Below, piece after piece: positions 48,264-56,357 of a stretch of DNA of 64,000 bases. The first letter of the stretch is position 1. The number at the start of each line of letters is the position of its first letter. Both the position numbers and the translations under genes were made by a program. Under the pieces are notes generated by a model. It searched no databases. It saw only the letters and a program-made list of their open reading frames with translations, and was not told the DNA's origin. This DNA is from an uncultured Eubacteriales bacterium (lineage in GTDB: Bacteria; Bacillota; Clostridia; Oscillospirales; Acutalibacteraceae). The DNA is taken from the NCBI GenBank assembly GCA_934463035.1, contig CAKSIG010000003.1, positions 62,001 through 126,000 of the forward strand, given 5' to 3'.

Positions 48264-50392
48264 TGAAATTCGGGTTTGTAAATAAAAACACCAAAATGAT
48301 AGCCATTGTCGCTGCCGCTATGATAGTCAGCGGTTCTGTAAGCGTGCTGTCCTATGCGGCTGTTACAAACAAGGGCGACAAGGCAAACACCGCCGAGTCA
48401 AAGCAGACGGAATCTTCGCAAACGTCCGACGCTAAGCTCGCAAAGGACGAAACCGTTTACGTTCTCGCCAATGCCGACGGTTCGGTAAAGAAAATTATAG
48501 TAAGCGATTGGATAAAGAATAACACTAAATCCGCAACCGTTAAGGACGGCGGCGAGCTGGACGACGTTAAAAACGTAAAAGGCAACGAAAGCTATACTAT
48601 GAACGCTGATAATATGCGTGAATGGAATGCCGACGGTAACGACGTTTATTTGCAGGGCACTACCGAAAAGCAGTTGCCTGTTGACCTCAGCGTTACATAT
48701 AAGCTCGACGGTAAAACGGTATCTCCTTCCGAGCTTGCCGGTAAAAGCGGTAAGGTAAGCATTAGATTTGATTATAAGAATAATCAGTATGAAAACGTGA
48801 ATATCGACGGTAAGGATACCAAAATATATGTTCCGTTTATAATGCTCACAGGAACAATACTTGACGGCGATAAGTTCTCAAATGTTGACGTAACCAACGG
48901 TAAAATATTGGGCGACGGCGACCATATAGCGGTCGCGGGCTTTGCGCTCCCCGGAATGCAGGATAACCTCGCAATTGACAAGGAAAAGCTGGAACTCCCC
49001 GATTATGTTGAAATAACCGCTGATGTTAAAGACTTTGAACTTTCAACCACTATGACGCTTGCCGTCAACGTTCCGACCGAGGAACTCAGTCTTGACGGAG
49101 TTGACAGCCTTGACGGCTTGAAGGCTCAGACCGCAAAGCTCAACGACGCAATGACGCAGCTTATCGACGGTTCTTCACAGCTTTACGGCGGACTTACAAC
49201 ACTTCTCGGAAAATCCGAAGAATTGGTTGCGGGCATTGATAAAATAGCCGACTACGCTTCACAGCTCAACGAAGCGGCTCAGGCTATTGACAGCGGAATA
49301 AAGACGCAGCTTGTAACCAATAACGACAGCTTAAAGGGCGGCGCCGCAAAGGTGTTCTCAACCCTTTTGAGCACGGTTCAGACTACTCTTGAAAGCCAGA
49401 CGGGCACAACCGTCGCCGTGCTGACAGGCGGAAAATATACCGAGCTTACCATAGCAAACTATGAAGACGCGCTTGCCGAAATAAAAACCTCTGCTCCGTT
49501 TGCCGCAATAGGCAAGGCTTCTCTTGAAGCACAGCTTAAAGAGGGCGGCGTGCCGACAGAATATGTTGACGCGGCTGTTCAGCTGATATATGACGGATAT
49601 GCGGCAACAGGCAATTTTGACAGCGCTTTAGCCTCAATGCAGAACGATATGAAGGCTCTTGCAACTATGGGCGAGCTTCAAGGCGTTTCGGTAGATGTAA
49701 CAAAGGTTCCCACAATAATGGGTATGCTTCAAACCGCCGACCAAAACAAGGCCGGCGCGGTATATAAGATACTGTCTTATAAAGCGTTTATGTCAGGAGT
49801 TTCGGTTGATAACTACATTGCAAGCAACGACGACGTAAATCAGGCGGCTGCGGTTTATGACAGTTATGTTAAAGTCGCAACCGCAAAGGCTAACCCCGCT
49901 CCCGCAAAATTGCAGGCGGTTTACGCGGTAACGGCAGGGCAGGCAAAATCAAAAATAACCGCCGGCGTTGACTCGGCTTTGCAGCAGCTTACAGGCACAA
50001 AGGAAAACCCGGGATTTAAGTATCTGTATGACGGAATCAACGCCTATACCGACGGCGTTGCGGAACTCAGCTCAAAGGTTTCGCTTTATGCCGGCAGTAT
50101 GAAAGAGTTTAACAGCGGCGCAGGCGAACTCAGCAGTAAGGCGGCGGCACTGCCCGACGGCGTTAAACAGCTTCAAGACGGCTCAATGAGACTGTCAAGC
50201 GGTATCAAACAGCTTAACGACGAGGGTATACAGAAACTTGTAAGCGCCGTAGACGGCGACCTCGGCGGTTTGGTTACCAGAATGAAAGCGGTCGTTGACG
50301 TTTCTAAGGACTATAAGTCATTTACGGGCCTTGCGGACGGATACGACGGTAACGTTAAGTTCATATATAAAACCGACGGTATTGAAAAGTAA
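48263..50392 (+). CDS. Secreted protein with xxxLxxG heptads, MMPL partner
   Basis: 709 residues. N-terminal signal or anchor segment (TKMIAIVAAAMIVSGSVSVL), a Ser/Thr linker, a beta-rich region (PVDLSVTYKLDGKTVSPSEL), then long helical stretches with heptads of the L..G type (QLIDGSSQLYGGL, VKQLQDGSMRLSSGIKQLND), as in YhgE/Pip proteins. No C-terminal membrane segment. Such proteins are often encoded beside MMPL or RND pumps and may work as periplasmic-like adaptors. Function unproven. Confidence 0.75.
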   Translation: MKFGFVNKNTKMIAIVAAAMIVSGSVSVLSYAAVTNKGDKANTAESKQTESSQTSDAKLAKDETVYVLANADGSVKKIIVSDWIKNNTKSATVKDGGELDDVKNVKGNESYTMNADNMREWNADGNDVYLQGTTEKQLPVDLSVTYKLDGKTVSPSELAGKSGKVSIRFDYKNNQYENVNIDGKDTKIYVPFIMLTGTILDGDKFSNVDVTNGKILGDGDHIAVAGFALPGMQDNLAIDKEKLELPDYVEITADVKDFELSTTMTLAVNVPTEELSLDGVDSLDGLKAQTAKLNDAMTQLIDGSSQLYGGLTTLLGKSEELVAGIDKIADYASQLNEAAQAIDSGIKTQLVTNNDSLKGGAAKVFSTLLSTVQTTLESQTGTTVAVLTGGKYTELTIANYEDALAEIKTSAPFAAIGKASLEAQLKEGGVPTEYVDAAVQLIYDGYAATGNFDSALASMQNDMKALATMGELQGVSVDVTKVPTIMGMLQTADQNKAGAVYKILSYKAFMSGVSVDNYIASNDDVNQAAAVYDSYVKVATAKANPAPAKLQAVYAVTAGQAKSKITAGVDSALQQLTGTKENPGFKYLYDGINAYTDGVAELSSKVSLYAGSMKEFNSGAGELSSKAAALPDGVKQLQDGSMRLSSGIKQLNDEGIQKLVSAVDGDLGGLVTRMKAVVDVSKDYKSFTGLADGYDGNVKFIYKTDGIEK

Positions 50393-50416
50393 TTTTCAAT
50401 AGCAAATAATATAACC

Positions 50417-50462
50417 AAAATCGGCAAAAGCATATTTAAAATGCTTTTGCCGATTTTTATTT
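50417..50462 (+). terminator. Terminator after the MMPL unit
   Basis: AAAATCGGCAAAAGCAT (50417-50433) pairs perfectly with 50441-50457, followed by T. Confidence 0.92.
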
Positions 50463-50600
50463 AGTAGGCGTCAGAGGTCAGGTGATGGGAAAAATGCTGG
50501 TATAAAAAAATGAAAAAAACATATTCGTTAAAAAAATAACAATATTTTCACTTTAAATTTATTGGTTTTAAAAAAGAATGTTATATTTTTAACAATCCTA

Positions 50601-50629
50601 TTGACATTTAGGAAAGATTTGTATATAAT
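50601..50629 (+). promoter_or_regulatory. Consensus promoter of serC-serA
   Basis: TTGACA (50601-50606), 17-bp spacer, TATAAT (50624-50629): a perfect SigA consensus, 35 bp before the serC start. Confidence 0.88.
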
Positions 50630-50664
50630 GTATTGGTACTTAATTTTATCGGAGGTTTTACTTT

Positions 50665-51747
50665 ATGGCAAGAGTTTATAATTTCAGTGCAGGTCCTTCA
50701 ATGCTGCCTGAGGAGGTTTTGAAGACAGCCGCCGCGGAAATGCTGGAATATGGCGAAACGGGACAGTCGGTTATGGAGATGTCCCACCGTTCAAAAGAAT
50801 ACGGCGAGATAATCAAGCAGGCTGAGGCTGATCTGCGTGAAATAATGAATATACCCGACGATTACGAGGTTTTGTTCCTCCAAGGCGGCGCTTCAACGCA
50901 GTTTGCAATGGTTCCGTTCAACCTTATGAATAAAAATCACAAGGCTGATTATATCATTACGGGTCAGTGGGCAAACAAGGCTTACAAGGAGGCCGCAAGA
51001 TACGGCAATGCCCGTGTTGTTGCTTCGTCTGCCGACAAGACCTATTCTTATATCCCGAAGACCAAGAGGGAAGATTTCGACCCCGAGGCCGATTATGTTC
51101 ACATTTGTATGAACAACACAATTTACGGTACTAAGTATCACGAGCTGCCCGACACAGGCGACGTTCCGCTGGTTGCGGATATTTCAAGCTGTATTCTTTC
51201 GGAGCCTATCGACGTTACAAAGTTCGGTGTTCTCTATGCGGGCGCACAGAAAAACGTTGCTCCTGCGGGCGTTACTATCGTTATAATCCGCAAGGATCTT
51301 ATAGGAAACGCTATGGATATTACTCCGACTATGCTTAACTATAAGACCCACGCAGACAACGGTTCTATGTTCAACACTCCGCCTTGCTACACCATCTACA
51401 TTGCAGGACTTACCTTTAAGTGGATAAAGAAGCTCGGCGGTCTTGAAGAAATGAAGAAGATCAACGAGAAAAAAGCAAAAATTCTATATGATTTCCTTGA
51501 TTCAAGCAAGCTGTTCAAGGGTACGGTTGTTCCCGAGGACCGCTCTTTAATGAACGTTCCGTTTGTTACGGGTGACGAGGAGCTTGACGCGAAATTTGTT
51601 GCCGAGGCTAAGAAGGCGGGCTTTGTAAACATCAAGGGTCACCGCACCGTGGGCGGTATGCGTGCTTCTATCTACAACGCTATGCCTGTTGAGGGCGTTG
51701 AAAAGCTCGTAGCATTTATGAAAAAATTTGAAGAGGAAAATGCGTAA
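50665..51747 (+). CDS. serC: Phosphoserine aminotransferase
   Basis: 360 residues. N-terminal YNFSAGPSMLPEEVL is the family signature. The PLP lysine lies in LYAGAQKNVAPAGVTIVIIR (AGAQKN). It transfers the amino group of glutamate to 3-phosphohydroxypyruvate, the second step of serine synthesis. Its stop overlaps the serA start by 1 nt (TAATG). Confidence 0.95.
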   Translation: MARVYNFSAGPSMLPEEVLKTAAAEMLEYGETGQSVMEMSHRSKEYGEIIKQAEADLREIMNIPDDYEVLFLQGGASTQFAMVPFNLMNKNHKADYIITGQWANKAYKEAARYGNARVVASSADKTYSYIPKTKREDFDPEADYVHICMNNTIYGTKYHELPDTGDVPLVADISSCILSEPIDVTKFGVLYAGAQKNVAPAGVTIVIIRKDLIGNAMDITPTMLNYKTHADNGSMFNTPPCYTIYIAGLTFKWIKKLGGLEEMKKINEKKAKILYDFLDSSKLFKGTVVPEDRSLMNVPFVTGDEELDAKFVAEAKKAGFVNIKGHRTVGGMRASIYNAMPVEGVEKLVAFMKKFEEENA

Positions 51748-52907
51748 TGTATAAGATTAAAACCTATAACAAGATTTCTAAAATAGGATTACAGGTATTT
51801 GACGATAAATATACTATCGGCGACGAGGTAGAAAATGCTGACGGCGCGATAGTCCGTTCTGCCGCATTGCACGATGTCGAGTTTCCCGAAAGCCTTAAAG
51901 CGATAGCAAGAGCGGGAGCAGGCACCAACAACATTCCGATTGACCGTTGCTCGGAACAGGGTATAGTTGTTTTCAACACTCCCGGCGCAAACGCCAATGC
52001 GGTTAAAGAGCTGGTAATTGCGGGACTTCTCATTTCATCACGCCGTGTTATTTCGGGTATCGAATGGGCAAAGACCCTTAAAGGCAACGGGGACGAAGTC
52101 GGCAAGATGGTTGAGAAAGGCAAGAGTGCCTTTGCGGGACCCGAAATCAAGGGCAAGACTATCGGCGTTATCGGTCTCGGCGCTATCGGCGTTATGGTTG
52201 CCAATGCCGCCAATGCACTCGGTATGAAGGTTTACGGCTATGACCCGTATCTCTCGGTAAAATCGGCTTGGAACCTTACTCACAACGCAATACACATTTT
52301 TGATATAAACGAAATATTTGAAAAGTGCGATTATATTACAATTCACGTACCGCTTACCCCCGATACAAAAAATCTTGTAAATGCTGAGGCAATCGCCAAG
52401 ATGAAGACGGGCGTGCGCATACTCAACTTTGCGAGAGGCGGTCTTGTAAACAGCACCGACTTAAAGGCGGCGCTTGAATCGGGCAAGGTTGCGGCTTATG
52501 TAACCGATTTCCCGTCGGACGACGTTCTTGATGTTGACGGCGTTATAGCTATCCCGCATTTGGGCGCGTCTACACCCGAATCGGAGGACAACTGCGCTAC
52601 TATGGCGGCGCGCGAGCTTATCGACTATATAGAGAACGGAAACATTGAAAATTCCGTAAATCTGCCTGAAATTTCAATGCCGCGGAGCGGTGAAAAGCGC
52701 ATCTGCGTAATTCACAAGAATATACCGAATATGCTTACCGCAATAACGGGAATATTTGCAAACGACGGTATTAATATTGAAAATCTGCTCAACAAGTCGC
52801 GCGGCGATTACGCTTATACAATGCTTGACATCGGCGCGGGAGACACAACCTCGGTTGCTGAAAAGATTGAAGCGATAGACGGCGTTATCAGAGTAAGAAT
52901 AGTATAA
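51747..52907 (+). CDS. serA: D-3-phosphoglycerate dehydrogenase
   Basis: 386 residues. Substrate-domain start ARAGAGTNNIPIDRC, NAD-binding motif IGVIGLGAIGVMVANAA, and the catalytic Arg, Glu and His regions around NFARGGLVNS and IPHLGASTPESEDN. A C-terminal ACT domain (CVIHKNIPNMLTAITGIFAN) suggests serine feedback. It is the short type without the extra ASB domain. Coupled to serC; serB is absent here. Confidence 0.94.
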   Translation: MYKIKTYNKISKIGLQVFDDKYTIGDEVENADGAIVRSAALHDVEFPESLKAIARAGAGTNNIPIDRCSEQGIVVFNTPGANANAVKELVIAGLLISSRRVISGIEWAKTLKGNGDEVGKMVEKGKSAFAGPEIKGKTIGVIGLGAIGVMVANAANALGMKVYGYDPYLSVKSAWNLTHNAIHIFDINEIFEKCDYITIHVPLTPDTKNLVNAEAIAKMKTGVRILNFARGGLVNSTDLKAALESGKVAAYVTDFPSDDVLDVDGVIAIPHLGASTPESEDNCATMAARELIDYIENGNIENSVNLPEISMPRSGEKRICVIHKNIPNMLTAITGIFANDGINIENLLNKSRGDYAYTMLDIGAGDTTSVAEKIEAIDGVIRVRIV

Positions 52908-52913
52908 AATAAG

Positions 52914-52948
52914 ATATGTCGGGTTCAAAAGACCCGACATATTTTTTA
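52914..52948. terminator. Terminator after serA
   Basis: ATATGTCGGGT (52914-52924) pairs with ACCCGACATAT (52932-52942), followed by T. Confidence 0.88.
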
Positions 52949-53338
52949 TACGTTCAGTCTGTTTAGGTCGTTGTCGTGCGCAACGGTTACAAATTTCAGG
53001 CAATGCAGGTCGCAGACCACGCTTGCGCTGCCGTGGCACAGCTTTAATTCTATAAAATCCGCGCCGACTTTTAATATCCAACCGATTTTTGTTTCAAGCC
53101 TGTCGCCGATAAGAAATTCCGCGCGCACCAGCTTTCCTATATACTTTGAAAGGAAAGACGGCATAAAATCAGTATTGCTGAGAACGGTGTTCTTTCTGTT
53201 CATTGCAGGGCTTATCACCGAAACGTCTTTGCTTATTTTACAACTGCTGTTTTCGCCGCCTGTATGTTGACTGTCAATATAATTTTGATATGCTTTAAGG
53301 TCGTTTTCCGAACTTATTGTGGGAAGTTGCTTGTTCAT
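52946..53338 (-). CDS. Small protein with a barrel-like domain, function unknown
   Basis: 130 residues. The N-terminal 65 are polar and probably disordered. The C-terminal half (FLSKYIGKLVRAEFLIGDRL, then KIGWILKVGADFIELKL) looks like a small beta-barrel, a pattern seen in uncharacterised proteins of spore formers. No signal peptide. Divergent from deoD. A spore-coat role is possible but unproven. Confidence 0.6.
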   Translation of the reverse strand: MNKQLPTISSENDLKAYQNYIDSQHTGGENSSCKISKDVSVISPAMNRKNTVLSNTDFMPSFLSKYIGKLVRAEFLIGDRLETKIGWILKVGADFIELKLCHGSASVVCDLHCLKFVTVAHDNDLNRLNV

Positions 53339-53385
53339 ATACTCACTCCTTTGCGTCTTGTCTATTATATGATAATTTTATAAAA

Positions 53386-53409
53386 GCGGTCAAAAATAAC
53401 TTTGACCGC
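53386..53409. promoter_or_regulatory. Inverted repeat over the deoD promoter
   Basis: GCGGTCAAA (53386-53394) and TTTGACCGC (53401-53409) are perfect 9-bp arms around 6 bp; the right arm covers the -35 of deoD. It is a candidate repressor site. Confidence 0.55.
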
Positions 53410-53430
53410 GAGGGGTATTTGTATTATAAT
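53402..53430 (+). promoter_or_regulatory. Promoter of deoD
   Basis: TTGACC (53402-53407), 17-bp spacer, TATAAT (53425-53430). Confidence 0.75.
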
Positions 53431-53472
53431 TAAAGTATAAAAGAGTTTAATGTTTTCGGAGGTATATTTGTT

Positions 53473-54201
53473 ATGTCTAAACCTTATCCTACACCGCACA
53501 TAAACGCTTCGCCCGACGATTTTGCAAAGACGGTGCTTATGCCCGGCGATCCGCACAGGTCGCACCTTGTCGCAAAAGAATTTTTAAGCGGCGCAAAACT
53601 CGTGAACAACGTAAGAGGAGTACAGGGCTATACGGGAACGTATAAGGGAATACCCGTCAGCGTTATGGCAAGCGGAATGGGTATGCCGTCAATGGGAATA
53701 TACTCTTATGAGCTTTTTAACTTTTTCGGGGTCGATAATATTATAAGAATAGGCTCCGCAGGAGCGTACAATAAAAATATCAAGGTTAGGGATGTTGTAA
53801 TAGCCGAGGGCGCCTGCACCGATTCTAATTATATAAACGGTTTCGGACTGTCGGGCAATTTTTCACCGATTGCCGACTACAAGCTGTTAAGCCGCGCTGT
53901 TAATGCCGCCGAAAAATCGGGAGTAAAATTTCACGTGGGCAACGTTATTTCAAGCGATTGTTTTTACAGGGAAAATTCCGAGAATTTTGTGAAATCGTGG
54001 TCAAAAATGGGCGTTATGGCGGTCGAAATGGAAACGGCGGCGCTTTATATCAACGCGGCAAGAGCGGGGAAATCGGCTGTTTCGGTCTGCACCGTCTCAG
54101 ACCACCTTATAACGGGTGAGTCAACAACGTCGGAGGAAAGACAAAATTCATTCACCGATATGATTAAAATAGCTCTCGAAACCGCTGTTTCGGCGGATTA
54201 A
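53473..54201 (+). CDS. deoD: Purine-nucleoside phosphorylase, DeoD type
   Basis: 242 residues. DeoD-type landmarks: TPHINASPDDFAKTVLMPGD, MGMPSMGIYSYEL, RIGSAGAY and VEMETAALY near the nucleoside site. It splits purine nucleosides with phosphate for salvage. The length is typical of the hexameric bacterial type. A single-gene unit with a strong promoter and terminator. Confidence 0.94.
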   Translation: MSKPYPTPHINASPDDFAKTVLMPGDPHRSHLVAKEFLSGAKLVNNVRGVQGYTGTYKGIPVSVMASGMGMPSMGIYSYELFNFFGVDNIIRIGSAGAYNKNIKVRDVVIAEGACTDSNYINGFGLSGNFSPIADYKLLSRAVNAAEKSGVKFHVGNVISSDCFYRENSENFVKSWSKMGVMAVEMETAALYINAARAGKSAVSVCTVSDHLITGESTTSEERQNSFTDMIKIALETAVSAD

Positions 54202-54220
54202 AGGCTTGAAAAAATTTGAT

Positions 54221-54268
54221 AATACGCAATGCTGAACTATGAAATTCGGCATTGCGTATTATTTTTTT
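54221..54268 (+). terminator. Terminator after deoD
   Basis: AATACGCAATGC (54221-54232) pairs with GCATTGCGTATT (54249-54260), followed by T7. Confidence 0.9.
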
Positions 54269-54299
54269 ATGAAAAAATTTGCCAAAATAAAAAAAGTGC

Positions 54300-54328
54300 T
54301 TGATTTTTCCACTAAGTGGCATTATAAT
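54300..54328 (+). promoter_or_regulatory. Promoter of the dcw cluster
   Basis: TTGATT (54300-54305), 17-bp spacer, TATAAT (54323-54328). The start point would fall at the first MraZ-type repeat. Confidence 0.8.
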
Positions 54329-54333
54329 ACAGA

Positions 54334-54384
54334 TATGTGGAGCAAAGTGGAGTAAAAAACCATTAAAGTGTAGCAAAGTGGAGA
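54334..54384 (+). promoter_or_regulatory. Candidate MraZ operator, four phased repeats
   Basis: TATGTGGAGC (54334), AAAGTGGAGT (54344), AAAGTGTAGC (54365) and AAAGTGGAGA (54375) are direct repeats spaced 10, 21 and 10 bp apart, so they lie on one face of the helix. MraZ proteins bind tandem AAAGTG- or TGGGA-type repeats before their own operon. Confidence 0.8.
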
Positions 54385-54401
54385 AATCGGAGGTGAAAAT
54401 C

Positions 54402-54827
54402 GTGCTTTTCGGAGGCTATCAACACAATATAGATAAGAAGGGCAGGGTTTTCATTCCCTCAAAGTTCCGTGATGAACTCGGCGACAGCTTTATAATCTGC
54501 CGCGGAATTTACGGAAAACGTTGCCTTTGCGTCTATTCTTCTGCCGAGTGGGACAAGCTCGTTGAGAAGATAGGAACACTTCCCAGCACCAAATCAAGCG
54601 CGGTGAAACGTTTTTTGTATGACGGCGCGTTTAATGTTGAGTTCGACGCGCAAGGACGTATACTTATCCCTGCCGCTCTCAGAGAATATGCTCAGCTTGA
54701 CGGTGAAGCGCACATAATCGGTATGGATACCAACCTTGAAATATGGAACACAGCTCTCTGGGCTGATGAGAACAGCAAATACACACCTGAATCCGTTGCT
54801 TCCATAATGGAAGAGTTGAATTTTTAA
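54402..54827 (+). CDS. mraZ: Transcriptional regulator MraZ
   Basis: 141 residues from GTG 54402, 8 nt after GGAGG, giving MLFGGYQHNIDKKGRVFIPS, the standard N-terminus; the open frame upstream is leader. The two SpoVT/AbrB-like halves show KGRVFIPSKFRDEL and QGRILIPAALREYA. It represses the dcw operon by ring-shaped binding to tandem repeats, which are visible just upstream. rsmH starts 2 bp after its stop. Confidence 0.95.
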   Translation: MLFGGYQHNIDKKGRVFIPSKFRDELGDSFIICRGIYGKRCLCVYSSAEWDKLVEKIGTLPSTKSSAVKRFLYDGAFNVEFDAQGRILIPAALREYAQLDGEAHIIGMDTNLEIWNTALWADENSKYTPESVASIMEELNF

Positions 54828-54829
54828 AA

Positions 54830-55750
54830 ATGGAATTTAAACATATTTCGGTGTTGCTGAACGAAACTGTTTCGGCGCTTAATATCCGTCCCGACGGAAT
54901 TTATGTTGACGGGACCGCAGGCGGTGCGGGTCACTCGCTTGAAATAGCAAAGAAACTCACAAGCGGAAGACTGATAGCGCTTGACAGAGATCCTGACGCT
55001 GTAAAAATTGCTTCCGAAAGGTTGAAAGGCTATCCCGCCGACGTTGTAAAAAGCAATTTCAGCGATATGGACACGGTTCTTCAAAATATGAATATACGCA
55101 GTGTTGACGGTATTTTGTTAGACCTCGGAGTATCCTCCTATCAGTTAGATAATGCACAGCGCGGTTTTTCGTTTCATAAAGACGCCGAGCTTGATATGAG
55201 AATGAGCAAGGACGGAATATCCGCCGAGGATATTGTCAATAATTTCAGCGAAGCACAGCTTTGCGAAATATTCAGGAAATACGGCGAAGAAAAGTTCGCG
55301 GCACGTATAGCGGCACGGATAGTAAGAGAACGCGAAAAGGCGCGAATAACCTCAACGATTCAGCTTGCCGATATAATTTCAGCCGCGGTTCCTGCCGCCG
55401 CAAGGCGAGACGCACATCCTGCCCGCCGTTGCTTTCAGGCTATAAGAATAGCGGTGAACGGCGAGCTTGACGAGTTGGAAAATGTCTTGGACAAAGCGTT
55501 TTCTTTGCTTAAACCGAACGGCGTGCTTGCAATAATAACCTTCCATTCGCTTGAAGACAGAATGGTTAAGCATAAATTCAGCGAATACTGCAAGGGCTGT
55601 ATATGCCCGCCTGATTTTCCCGTGTGCGTGTGCGGCAGAGAACCGCAAGGTCACCTGCTTACGAAAAAACCTATTGAGCCGTCTGCGGACGAGCTTGAAA
55701 ATAATCCAAGAAGCAGAAGCGCTAAATTAAGGGTAATAATTAAGAATTAA
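54830..55750 (+). CDS. rsmH: 16S rRNA C1402 methyltransferase
   Basis: 306 residues. Family motifs: HISVLLNETVSALNIRPDG, DGTAGGAGHS (SAM binding), LLDLGVSSYQLDNAQRGFSF, and FQAIRIAVNGELDELE. It N4-methylates cytidine 1402 of 16S rRNA. It sits in the usual place after mraZ. Confidence 0.96.
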   Translation: MEFKHISVLLNETVSALNIRPDGIYVDGTAGGAGHSLEIAKKLTSGRLIALDRDPDAVKIASERLKGYPADVVKSNFSDMDTVLQNMNIRSVDGILLDLGVSSYQLDNAQRGFSFHKDAELDMRMSKDGISAEDIVNNFSEAQLCEIFRKYGEEKFAARIAARIVREREKARITSTIQLADIISAAVPAAARRDAHPARRCFQAIRIAVNGELDELENVLDKAFSLLKPNGVLAIITFHSLEDRMVKHKFSEYCKGCICPPDFPVCVCGREPQGHLLTKKPIEPSADELENNPRSRSAKLRVIIKN

Positions 55751-55762
55751 GGAGAAGCCGAA

Positions 55763-56236
55763 ATGAACAATTTAAAGTATTATAACGACAGTCTTGCGTA
55801 TGATTTTGAAATGTTTGCGCCGCGCAATACGGCACAAAAGGCAAGAGAGCGCGATAATATAGTGGCTATGCCGAAAAAACGTGTAGCGGCGGCAAAAAGA
55901 CAGGCGGCGGCGACAAAAAAGCTGTCGGCATCGGCGTTTGCCGTTATGAGCACCGTGTTTATTTTGGCGGCGCTTTGCGGTAATATTGCTTTAAGGCTCA
56001 GCATAAACGAGGTCAATTCCGAAATCAATGACGTAAAGTCGTCAATTTCCGAGCTTGACAGCGTAAAGACAAGCCTTGAAGTTGAAATGCAGCGTAAAAT
56101 TTCTTACGCTAATATCGAGCTTGAAGCCACTCAGCTCGGTATGAAGAAGTTGGAAAAGGATCAGGTGACCTATATAAGGGTCAACGATAAGAATTCCGCA
56201 AAAACCTCTGACGGCAATATTGTTTCGGCGGAGTAA
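55763..56236 (+). CDS. ftsL: FtsL-like cell division protein
   Basis: 157 residues. A basic N-terminal cytoplasmic part with Ala/Lys-rich sequence, one membrane helix (SASAFAVMSTVFILAALCGN), then a coiled coil (NEVNSEINDVKSSISELDSV). Sequence similarity to FtsL is weak in general; position between rsmH and the penicillin-binding protein, topology and size support the call. It should join the division complex with FtsB/DivIC. Confidence 0.8.
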   Translation: MNNLKYYNDSLAYDFEMFAPRNTAQKARERDNIVAMPKKRVAAAKRQAAATKKLSASAFAVMSTVFILAALCGNIALRLSINEVNSEINDVKSSISELDSVKTSLEVEMQRKISYANIELEATQLGMKKLEKDQVTYIRVNDKNSAKTSDGNIVSAE

Positions 56237-56357
56237 TAAACAAAAGGTAAAGGATAATATAATTATTAAGTAATAAGGGTACGAGAGTTGATAATTTTAA
56301 CTCTCGTATTCGGGCATTATAGATTTATAATAAAATTTGGGAAGGGAGCGTTGCGCA

